A stretch of DNA of 64,000 nucleotides from Desulfatitalea sp. UBA4791. GTDB lineage: Bacteria; Desulfobacterota; Desulfobacteria; Desulfobacterales; Desulfosarcinaceae. Every line of letters begins with the position of its first letter. Within the stretch, counting starts at the first letter, position 1. Below, piece by piece: positions 57,175 to 64,000 of this stretch. The stretch is from assembly GCA_002402905.1 (NCBI GenBank), contig DHGT01000037.1, positions 44,795-108,794 of the forward strand, in the 5' to 3' direction. The notes under the pieces were generated by a model. The model saw nothing but the letters and a program-made list of their open reading frames with translations, made no database searches and had not been told where the DNA came from. Made by a program: the position numbers and the translations under genes.

Positions 57175-58047
57175 ATGTACATTCATAACCACGGAACTTT
57201 TGTCGGCCGGCCGGTGGCAGACATGAAGTACTACAAAGAAGACGTCAGCCGGTACACCCGGTTGCACTTCCGAAGAGCCAACCGCTTTGTACTGCTCTCC
57301 CTGGCCGGCGCCTGCCGCTGTGCCCATGAACAGTCGATCAAGAAGAATACCGGCGTCTATCTGACCACAGAGAACGGCAACCTGGGCGATACCGAGACCG
57401 TCCTGCACCAGATTTTTCAGATGCGTCAGTTTCCCATGCCCTACAATTTCATCAACACCATGAGCAACACGGCCTCTTTTTACGTGGCCCAGAGCCTGGA
57501 GCTGCTGGGGCGCAACATGACCTTCTCCAGCAAACTGCTTTCGTTTGAACGCGGCTTGGAGTTGCTGCATTGCGACATGGTTGCAGGGTCCGTGAATGAG
57601 GCCTTGATCGGCGGCGTAGATGAAGCGAGTTTTTCCAAGACGCAGTTCGAGGCCAAATTCGATCGACGATACGAAGACTACAACATGGTCGAGGGCAGTT
57701 GCTGGCTGCTCATGAAAAAAGAGGCCGAGCGGGCCATGGGTGAGATCAGCGTCGTTGCCGCGTTCGCCGATCTTGGACGGCTCCTTGGCTGGATAGAACG
57801 CCAGGCGTTTGAGCGGCCGGTGTTCGTGGCTCACGGCATCCTGGTGGCCCCGGAAGATAAGAAAGCGATCGGCCGCGCGCTGCCCGATGCCACCCTGTTT
57901 GATCCCATCGGCGATATCGGCTATTTCGATTCCGCCGCGGCATCTGCGGTGACCCATTTTCTACAGCGCGATGGCGGTGCCTGCCTGATCCATGTCAACA
58001 AGGATACCCGCGGCCAGTTCATGGCCATGCGGGTGGAGAAGTATTAG
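57175..58047 (+). CDS. Ketosynthase-like protein without active-site Cys (chain-length-factor-like)
   Basis: The 290-residue protein resembles the N-terminal half of a beta-ketoacyl synthase: TGVYLTTENGNLGDTETVLHQI near 60-80 and FINTMSNTASFYVAQSL near 92-108. The latter occupies the position of the nucleophile elbow, but N98-T99-A100 stand where Ala-Cys-Thr would be, so no thioester can form. The C-terminal half is shortened and lacks clear catalytic His motifs. Such proteins can act as chain-length factors or partners of an active KS. The ATG at 57175 is preferred over 57136. Confidence 0.72.
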   Translation: MYIHNHGTFVGRPVADMKYYKEDVSRYTRLHFRRANRFVLLSLAGACRCAHEQSIKKNTGVYLTTENGNLGDTETVLHQIFQMRQFPMPYNFINTMSNTASFYVAQSLELLGRNMTFSSKLLSFERGLELLHCDMVAGSVNEALIGGVDEASFSKTQFEAKFDRRYEDYNMVEGSCWLLMKKEAERAMGEISVVAAFADLGRLLGWIERQAFERPVFVAHGILVAPEDKKAIGRALPDATLFDPIGDIGYFDSAAASAVTHFLQRDGGACLIHVNKDTRGQFMAMRVEKY

Positions 58048-58054
58048 CGCGCAG

Positions 58055-59896
58055 TTACTCTTCGGCCTTGACCTTTCCTCTCTGACGGTGCCGCTCCTGT
58101 ATCGACAGGATGTTTTTGCGCAACCGAATGGCCTTGGGCGTGATTTCCACCATTTCGTCTTCCCGAATAAAATGTATGGCGCGCTCGAGGGTCATGGGCT
58201 TGATCGGGCTGAGGATCACCGCCTCGTCGTGTCCTGAGGCGCGGATGTTGGTCAGCTTCTTCTCCTTGCAGGGGTTGGCGTTGAGGTCGGTGGGCCGATT
58301 GTGTTCGCCGAAGATCATTCCTTCGTAGACAGGATCGCCAGGCCGGATGAAGAGGATTCCCCTGGGCTCCAGGTTGAACAGGGCGTAGGCCACGGCCGAG
58401 CCCTGGCGATCGCTGACGATGGAGCCGGTGTAGCGGCTGGGAAAATCGCCGCGATAGGTGTCGTATCCGTCGAAATAGGTGTTGAGCAACCCGGTGCCCT
58501 TGGTGTCGGTGAGAAACTCGTCCCGGTAGCCGATCAGGCCGCGCGAAGGAATGGAGAACTCCACGCGCACCCGGCCGCTGCCGTGGTTGATCATGTTGAT
58601 CATCTGCGCCTTGCGGGACGACAGCTTTTCGGTGACCACGCCCAGAAAACCTTCGTCGCAATCCACGAAAAGGTGCTCGATGGGCTCCAGGCGTTCGCCA
58701 TCGCGTATCTTGAAAATCACCTCAGGCCGGCCCACTGCCAGTTCGAAGCCTTCCCGGCGCATGGTCTCGATGAAGATCGCCATTTGAAACTCGCCGCGCC
58801 CCTTGACCAGGAACACTTCGCGATTGTCGGTCTCCTCCACTTGGATGGCCACGTTGCGCAGGGTCTCTTTCAACAGACGCTCGCGAAGATGGCGCGACTG
58901 GCTGTATCGACCCTCGCGTCCGGCAAACGGTCCGGTGTTGACCGTAAAGCGCATGCCCACGGTCGGTTCGTCCACGCGGATGCGCGTGAGGGCCTGGGAC
59001 GTACTTCGGGTGCAGATCGTGTCGCCGATGCGCACCTCGTCGATGCCGGCCAGCACCACGATATCGCCGGGGTCGGCCTCCGGCACGTCGATGAGACTCG
59101 GACCCTGATAGGTTTGCAGGCTGGCCACCTTGAGCGGCCGTTGCCGGCCGTCGGCACCGATGCAAACGAGGCTGTCTTTGATGCGTGCGTGCCCGTTGGC
59201 CACTCTGCCCACGGCGAGTCGGCCCAGGTAGTCCGAATAGCCCAGGTCCGAGACCAGCATTTGAAAGGGTGCGTCCGGGGTATGGCTCGGTGCCGGGATA
59301 TGGGTCAGGATCATCGCCATCAAGGGATCCAGGTTCCGGCCGCCTTCGTCGGGTTTGGCCTGGGCGATGCCGTCCCGCCCGATGGCATACAGAAAGGGAA
59401 AGTCGAGCTGGGCGTCGGTGGCATCCAGATCGATGAAGAGGTCATAGACCTGGTCGAGCACCTTTTCGGCCCGGGCGTCCTTGCGGTCGATCTTGTTGAT
59501 CACCACGATCACCTTGAGGCCGGCGGCCAGCGTCTTCTCCAGCACGAAGCGGGTCTGGGGCAGCGGTCCCTCGGAGGCGTCGACCAGCAGGAGAGCGCCG
59601 TCGGCCATGGAGAGGGCGCGTTCGACTTCGCCGCCGAAATCGGCATGCCCCGGCGTGTCGATGATGTTGATTTTCACGCCGTGCCAGAGCACGGCGCAGT
59701 TCTTGGCGGCAATGGTAATACCCCGCTCGCGCTCCAGATCCATATTGTCCATGAGCCGTTCGTTGACGGTCTGGCCGTCGCGGATCAGCCCGCTTTGCCG
59801 GAACATGGCATCCACCAGCGTGGTTTTGCCGTGATCCACGTGGGCGATGATGGCCACGTTGCGTATCTTATCATTTTTAACAGGCAGAGTTGCCAT
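58055..59896 (-). CDS. typA: Translational GTPase TypA/BipA
   Basis: The 613-residue ribosome-associated GTPase has the G motifs AHVDHGKTT, RGITIAAKN (switch I), DTPGHADFGGEVER and NKIDR, followed by domains II, III and V and the TypA-specific C-terminal part with GSRGLIGYRDEFLTDTKGTG-type sequence. It supports 50S assembly and growth under stress. GAGGAGAAACAGCC precedes the ATG. It is transcribed leftward, converging with the ketosynthase-like gene. Confidence 0.97.
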   Translation of the reverse strand: MATLPVKNDKIRNVAIIAHVDHGKTTLVDAMFRQSGLIRDGQTVNERLMDNMDLERERGITIAAKNCAVLWHGVKINIIDTPGHADFGGEVERALSMADGALLLVDASEGPLPQTRFVLEKTLAAGLKVIVVINKIDRKDARAEKVLDQVYDLFIDLDATDAQLDFPFLYAIGRDGIAQAKPDEGGRNLDPLMAMILTHIPAPSHTPDAPFQMLVSDLGYSDYLGRLAVGRVANGHARIKDSLVCIGADGRQRPLKVASLQTYQGPSLIDVPEADPGDIVVLAGIDEVRIGDTICTRSTSQALTRIRVDEPTVGMRFTVNTGPFAGREGRYSQSRHLRERLLKETLRNVAIQVEETDNREVFLVKGRGEFQMAIFIETMRREGFELAVGRPEVIFKIRDGERLEPIEHLFVDCDEGFLGVVTEKLSSRKAQMINMINHGSGRVRVEFSIPSRGLIGYRDEFLTDTKGTGLLNTYFDGYDTYRGDFPSRYTGSIVSDRQGSAVAYALFNLEPRGILFIRPGDPVYEGMIFGEHNRPTDLNANPCKEKKLTNIRASGHDEAVILSPIKPMTLERAIHFIREDEMVEITPKAIRLRKNILSIQERHRQRGKVKAEE

Positions 59897-59958
59897 GGCT
59901 GTTTCTCCTCAGCGAAAACCGCCATGTTTAATACATCCTCCAAGAATTGTCCACTGAT

Positions 59959-61731
59959 TTAAAAGGGCCAGAAGATGGGGACCAGAATCGTACCCCCGAC
60001 GATGACCAATACATTCAGTGGAATTCCCAGCTTGAGATAGTCGCTGAAGCGGTAGCCGCCGGGTCCGTAGACCAGCAGGTTGGTCTGGTATCCGATGGGT
60101 GTGGCAAAACAGGCGCTGGCGCCGAAGCAGACGGCCATGATGAAGGGTTTGGGGTCCACCTGCAGTCCGACGGCGGTGGAGATGGCGACAGGCAGCAGCA
60201 GCACCGCGGTGGCGTTGTTGCTCAGGACCTGCGTGCTGATGCTGGTGAGCAGGATAAATCCACCCAAAACCAGATGGGGCGACCATCCCTCCAGGGCGCT
60301 CAGGAACAGCTGGGCGTAGTACCGGCTCGTGCCGGTCTGGTCCATGGCGGTTCCCAGGGCAATGGTGCCCGCAATGAGCATGAGAACATTGCTTTGCAGG
60401 GCGCGATAAGCCTCCTTTAGGGAAAGCGCGCCGGTCAGGACCATGAAGAACACGGCGGCCAGTGCGCACACCATGATATTGGCCAGGCCGGTGGCGGCCG
60501 CCACTACCATGGCGGCAAAGATGCCGGCGGCCAGGGGCGCTTTGCGGGTGTGGACGATTTCATGATGCACATCTTCCACCATGATCCAGTCGCTGCGGCC
60601 GCGAAACTTGTCGACCCGGCTGACGGAACACCACACCAGCAGGATATCGCCAATTTTTAGCCGGATATCTTTAATCTTCTGTTCCGTGTAGTGCAGGCCG
60701 CTGCGCTCAACGGCCACGATATGCAGGTCCTCGTCTCGTGCCAGGTGGGTTTCGCCCAACCGTTGACCGAGCAGGTCGGATTGGGGCGGAATGATCAATT
60801 CCATCACCAGCATATCATCCTGCCCGTTGAACCCGAGGCCCTTTTCGGAGGGCGGCAGATCCACGTCCTTGCCGTTAAGGATATGATTCAGGTCGTTCGG
60901 CGAGCCCTTGACCAGCAGCAGATCGTCGGGCGCGATGGTTACGTTGTCTCGGCAGGGATGGAAGATATGGGAATAGCGGATCAGCTGGAGCACTTCGATC
61001 CCCGGGTATTTGTCGGGCAGATCCCTGCAGGGATCCATATGGATCAGGCCGCTCCCCCGGGGAATGGTCAGTTCGGCCAGGTAGCGCCGTTTGGGTTCAT
61101 TCTCCAGTTCGCAGGTGGGATTGTTCAGGTCGGGCATGAGGCGCGGGGCGGCGACCAGGATCAGCACCAGGCCGACGATGGCCAGAGGCAGCCCCACTTT
61201 GCCCATCTCGAACATGGTGAGGCTGCCGAACCCGTATTGGGCCGATAGATCGCTGACGATGATGTTGGTGGAGGTGCCGATCAGCGTGCAGGTGCCGGCC
61301 AGAATCGATACGTACGAAATGGGAATCAGGTACTTGGACGGGCTGAAGCCGAGGCGGCAGCCCATGCTGATGACGACCGGAATGAAGAGCACCACCACCG
61401 GCGTGTTGTTGATAAAGGCCGAGGCCACGGCCACGATCAGCAGCACCACCAGCAGGGCCAGACTGGACCGGCCCCGGGCGAGAGTCCTGACCTTTTGCCC
61501 GATAAACCCCACCACGCCGGTGCGGATCATGGCCTGGCTGATGAGAAACATGGCCCCCACCGTGATCACGGCCGGATTGGCAAATCCAGCCACGGCTGCC
61601 TGGGGGGATAATATGCCGCTGAGGGTCAAGGCCGTCATGATGCCGATGGCAGTCAGGTCGATAGGGATGCGCTCGCTGATCAACAGGTAGAGGGTGACCG
61701 CCAGGATGATGGTAACGGTGGCAATTTCCAT
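59959..61731 (-). CDS. SLC13-family permease with two RCK_C (TrkA-C) domains
   Basis: The 590-residue transporter has about eleven hydrophobic segments with the duplicated hairpin pattern of the DASS/SLC13 family (INNTPVVVLFIPVV, GTSTNIIVSDL and, in the second half, LSNNATAVLLLPVAIS and GASACFATPIGYQTN). Between the halves two TrkA-C-like cytoplasmic domains (about residues 215-295 and 300-380) probably bind a ligand. It is likely a Na+-coupled carboxylate or sulfate transporter. It starts 3 nt after the DUF362 gene and is probably co-transcribed with it. Confidence 0.87.
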   Translation of the reverse strand: MEIATVTIILAVTLYLLISERIPIDLTAIGIMTALTLSGILSPQAAVAGFANPAVITVGAMFLISQAMIRTGVVGFIGQKVRTLARGRSSLALLVVLLIVAVASAFINNTPVVVLFIPVVISMGCRLGFSPSKYLIPISYVSILAGTCTLIGTSTNIIVSDLSAQYGFGSLTMFEMGKVGLPLAIVGLVLILVAAPRLMPDLNNPTCELENEPKRRYLAELTIPRGSGLIHMDPCRDLPDKYPGIEVLQLIRYSHIFHPCRDNVTIAPDDLLLVKGSPNDLNHILNGKDVDLPPSEKGLGFNGQDDMLVMELIIPPQSDLLGQRLGETHLARDEDLHIVAVERSGLHYTEQKIKDIRLKIGDILLVWCSVSRVDKFRGRSDWIMVEDVHHEIVHTRKAPLAAGIFAAMVVAAATGLANIMVCALAAVFFMVLTGALSLKEAYRALQSNVLMLIAGTIALGTAMDQTGTSRYYAQLFLSALEGWSPHLVLGGFILLTSISTQVLSNNATAVLLLPVAISTAVGLQVDPKPFIMAVCFGASACFATPIGYQTNLLVYGPGGYRFSDYLKLGIPLNVLVIVGGTILVPIFWPF

Positions 61732-61734
61732 GGG

Positions 61735-62841
61735 TTATAAGCGTATCAACTCGTAGCTGCGGGATCCCAGGCCGATCTTTTCGGCATATTCCAGTTGAAT
61801 CGGCCAATCCACCCCGGGATAGAGCCCTTTAAATTTATCCCCGCCGGGTTCGGTGTTGATTTCCAGACGGCAATGGGCCAGCGCTGGTTCGGCATTCACC
61901 AGATCCACAGACGCCTGATCGATGGCCACCGGGTCCAGAGAGGCGACCACCCCGATGTTTTTCACGATGGGTGCATCGTTGGCACCGTAGCAGTCGCAGG
62001 CCGGCGATACATCGGTGATAAAGTTGACGAACAGGGCCTTGCCGGCCTTTTGCTTGAGCACGGCGGCCGTATATTCGACCATGCCTTCCAGGAAGGCGGG
62101 GATCTCCTGGTTCCAGGCCAGCGCGATGGCCGAGTTGGGACAGATCAGGATGCACTCACCGCAACCGATACAGCGGGCTTCGTCGATGACCGCCTTTTCG
62201 TCGACAATCGAAAGGGCGTGTTGGGAGCAGTGGTCCACGCAGGCGCCGCAGCCGATACAGTGCTCGGCATTGACCTGGGGTGAGACGGTGGAGTGCATGG
62301 CCAGCTTGCCCTTGCGCGATGCACAGCCCATACCGATGTTTTTGATGGTGCCGCCGAAGCCGGCCAGCTCGTGTCCCTTGAAATGAGCAACCGAAATCAA
62401 CGCATCGGCCTGCACGATCTCTTTGCCGATGTAAGCGCTTTCGAAATGTTTGCCATAGATCGGAAGGGCTTCTTCGCTTTTGCCGCGCAACCCATCGGCG
62501 ATGACCAGCGGCGCCTCGACCACGGCGTAGGCGAAACCGTTCTGGATGGCGGTGGTCAGGTGGCTGGGCGCATCGCTGCGTGTGCCGGCATACAAGGTGT
62601 TGGCATCGGTCAGAAACGGGCTGGCCCCGAGGCGTCGAATGGCCGCTACGACCCGGCGCGCATAGATCGGCCGAATGAAGGCGGCGTTGCCCATCTCGCC
62701 GAAATGGATCTTCACAGCCACCAGATCCCGCGGCGCGATAACCTTGGAAAGGCCGGTTGCCTCGAGGACGTGTTCGAGCTTGGCCATAAAATTTTTTTCC
62801 ACATCGGCGCGGCAGTCGATAAAAAAGACCTGGCTGGACAT
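61735..62841 (-). CDS. DUF362 domain protein with two 4Fe-4S clusters
   Basis: The 368-residue protein has the DUF362 fold (HFGEMGNAAFIRP, KGHELAGFGGTIKNIGMGC) and an inserted 2[4Fe-4S] ferredoxin domain with CIGCGACVDHC near residue 195 and CIGCGECILICP near 222. Proteins of this type are common in anaerobes, and their function is not established. A strong AAAGGAGGTCCC lies at the ATG at 62841. The downstream gene in the same operon is an SLC13 transporter. Confidence 0.89.
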   Translation of the reverse strand: MSSQVFFIDCRADVEKNFMAKLEHVLEATGLSKVIAPRDLVAVKIHFGEMGNAAFIRPIYARRVVAAIRRLGASPFLTDANTLYAGTRSDAPSHLTTAIQNGFAYAVVEAPLVIADGLRGKSEEALPIYGKHFESAYIGKEIVQADALISVAHFKGHELAGFGGTIKNIGMGCASRKGKLAMHSTVSPQVNAEHCIGCGACVDHCSQHALSIVDEKAVIDEARCIGCGECILICPNSAIALAWNQEIPAFLEGMVEYTAAVLKQKAGKALFVNFITDVSPACDCYGANDAPIVKNIGVVASLDPVAIDQASVDLVNAEPALAHCRLEINTEPGGDKFKGLYPGVDWPIQLEYAEKIGLGSRSYELIRL

Positions 62842-62945
62842 GGGACCTCCTTTGGTGGTGAATGGGGTTGCGGTGCGGGAAAGCACAAGATAGTGTTTCA
62901 AACATACGGACCGATATCCTTTACGTCAAGAAAGACGATCCAACC

Positions 62946-63647
62946 ATGCAAATAGAAAAACGAATTGCGCTTCTGGAAAAGATATACCGTGTTTATGAAG
63001 CCTTCTGTGCTAATTTTTCCTCAGCCTGCCGAAAAGGGTGTGCGTTGTGCTGCACGGCCAATGTGACCATGACGACCCTGGAGGGGGCCATGATCCACAA
63101 CCATTGGCTGGCAGAAGGGGGGGGTGCGCCGGTGGGGGCGCTTCAGGCCGCATCCCGGCGGCCCCGATTTCAGCCCAGAATCACCACCAATCACCTCGCG
63201 GCCCTCTGTGTGCGACCGCAAGCGGGAGATCCCGAGCTTTCCGAAGAGGCGGCCGACCCCCGAGTCGGCCCATGTCCGCTGCTCGTGGGAAACCTTTGCT
63301 CGATCTATGCCGTGCGCCCCTTTGGTTGCCGGGCCATGGTGTCGCGCAGCGACTGCGCCGGACACGGTGCCGCGGACATGCCCGATGAGGTGCTGGCGGC
63401 CAACACCCTGGTGCTGCAATTCATCGAGGCCATCGACGAAGGCGGTCTGACGGGCAACCTGGCCGATGTGCTGCTGCATTTAGCCCGGATGGAGCGGTCC
63501 GATGCATATGAATGCAAGGAGAGACAATCTTATGCCGATGGACTGGCCGCCAACCAACCCATCCCCTGTCTGATGGTGCCGCCCGAGCAGCGGGAGCGGG
63601 TTGCCCCCCTGATGCACGCCATCCGACGAATTTTGACGACACCGTAA
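62946..63647 (+). CDS. YkgJ-like cysteine cluster protein
   Basis: The 233-residue protein has the CxxGCALCC motif near residue 25 and CPLLVGNLCSIYAVRPFGCRAMVSRSDC near 110-140, the two Cys blocks of the YkgJ/zinc- or iron-chelating family. It is a distant relative of the 48853 gene. It is divergent from the DUF362 gene. The last four codons and its TAA (63645-63647) lie inside a 125-bp hairpin repeat, so the original C terminus may have been altered by that element. Confidence 0.8.
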   Translation: MQIEKRIALLEKIYRVYEAFCANFSSACRKGCALCCTANVTMTTLEGAMIHNHWLAEGGGAPVGALQAASRRPRFQPRITTNHLAALCVRPQAGDPELSEEAADPRVGPCPLLVGNLCSIYAVRPFGCRAMVSRSDCAGHGAADMPDEVLAANTLVLQFIEAIDEGGLTGNLADVLLHLARMERSDAYECKERQSYADGLAANQPIPCLMVPPEQRERVAPLMHAIRRILTTP

Positions 63648-63759
63648 GAAGCCCAATATCTGCGTTGCGCTCATTCCGTAGTCCTTGCGGCGTACGACAA
63701 GTACGCCTCAGGACACGGAATTTCGCGCGCCTTGATCTTGAGCTTCTTACGGCGTCGTC
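63635..63759. repeat. Long imperfect palindromic repeat element
   Basis: A left arm (63635-63695) and a right arm (63701-63759) are imperfect reverse complements with a 5-nt loop. Perfect blocks include GACGAC at the ends, CCGTAAGAAGC/GCTTCTTACGG, ATTCCGT/ACGGAAT and GGCGTAC/GTACGCC. A T-run (63769-63774) follows, so it can act as a terminator for the 62946 gene. Its shape is that of a small mobile or REP/MITE-like element; copy number elsewhere is unknown. Confidence 0.68.
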
Positions 63760-63872
63760 CGGCGATGACTTTTTTACATAGCCATCAATCTTGAACGGGC
63801 AGGACTGACGAGGGCGATTTCAATATTGAACCCTACGCGGCCATGGTGCTGGAACGGAATGGCGAACTCGTG

Positions 63873-64000
63873 TCACCGCTGGGCTTGGGCGTCGGTATCG
63901 ACCGCATCGGTCGGATGGCAACCGCCGTTGTCGAGAAATTTGTCCCAAAGACCTTTGAAGCTTTCGTAGCCGTGGCCGCCGGGTACCGTGAACACACGGT
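63873..64000 (-). CDS. Possible C-terminal end of an unidentified protein (partial)
   Basis: On the minus strand a frame open from the right edge ends in TGA at 63873-63875, reading TVPGGHGYESFKGLWDKF and about 22 more residues with high GC third positions. A plus-strand frame across the same bases is open as well (PYAAMVLERNG onwards), so the coding strand is not certain. I do not recognise either product. From 63648 to 63872 there is only the repeat and its flank. Confidence 0.3.
   Translation of the reverse strand, partial: RVFTVPGGHGYESFKGLWDKFLDNGGCHPTDAVDTDAQAQR

Overview
The window looks like the replication-origin side of a chromosome from a Desulfobacterota (Desulfosarcina/Desulfobacteraceae-like) anaerobe. 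That assignment is inferred from gene content: a KamA-family aminomutase, Na+-pump decarboxylase subunits, a rubredoxin membrane protein, a TIGR03960-type radical SAM protein next to rng, and an archaeal-type ThyA. No rRNA, tRNA or complete insertion sequence was seen. The outer parts read as GC-rich; roughly 30-50 kb is visibly more AT-rich.

Layout. 0-5 kb: an aromatic amino-acid operon (aroA, aroC, aminotransferase, prephenate/arogenate dehydrogenase) followed by clpS. 5-7.4 kb: a FemAB-like GNAT protein and an M48 lipoprotein protease on the minus strand. 7.6-15.5 kb: seven co-directional genes (two cyanophycinase-like proteins, two Gfo/Idh/MocA oxidoreductases, a BioF2-type GNAT, an MshA-like GT4 glycosyltransferase and a PIG-L deacetylase) that look like an uncharacterised amino-sugar conjugate pathway, possibly thiol-like. 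16.2-17.7 kb: an alaC-type transaminase preceded by a strong promoter, an alanine-rich leader peptide and a terminator-like hairpin, which suggests attenuation. 17.7-25 kb: a broken ABC exporter, acyl-CoA metabolism genes, a TerC protein and a HEAT-repeat protein. 25-30.3 kb: an Endonuclease Q-UvrD fusion and a predicted glutamate 2,3-aminomutase, both leftward.

30.5-50.7 kb is mostly rightward and holds origin-associated genes: rdgC split by an in-frame stop, an AT-rich gap with a perfect DnaA box, dnaN-gyrB (no dnaA or recF between or beside them), thyA, asnS and htrA (both minus), a B12-type radical SAM protein, rng, then rpmH-rnpA-yidD-yidC-jag-mnmE and a perfect 16-bp parS site. 50.9-53.8 kb (minus): a double-rubredoxin membrane protein, a small monooxygenase-like protein and Na+-pump beta and gamma subunits. 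54-58 kb: pepD and an ACP-ketosynthase-ketosynthase-like trio. 58-64 kb: typA, an SLC13 permease with a DUF362 ferredoxin-like protein, a cysteine-cluster protein whose stop codon lies inside a 125-bp hairpin element, and an ambiguous partial reading frame at the edge.

The strongest candidates for something undescribed are the alanine leader (16.2 kb), the MshA/PIG-L/GNAT/cyanophycinase cluster (7.6-15.5 kb) and the EndoQ-UvrD fusion (25.1 kb). All functional calls come from reading protein motifs by eye; no database search was run.
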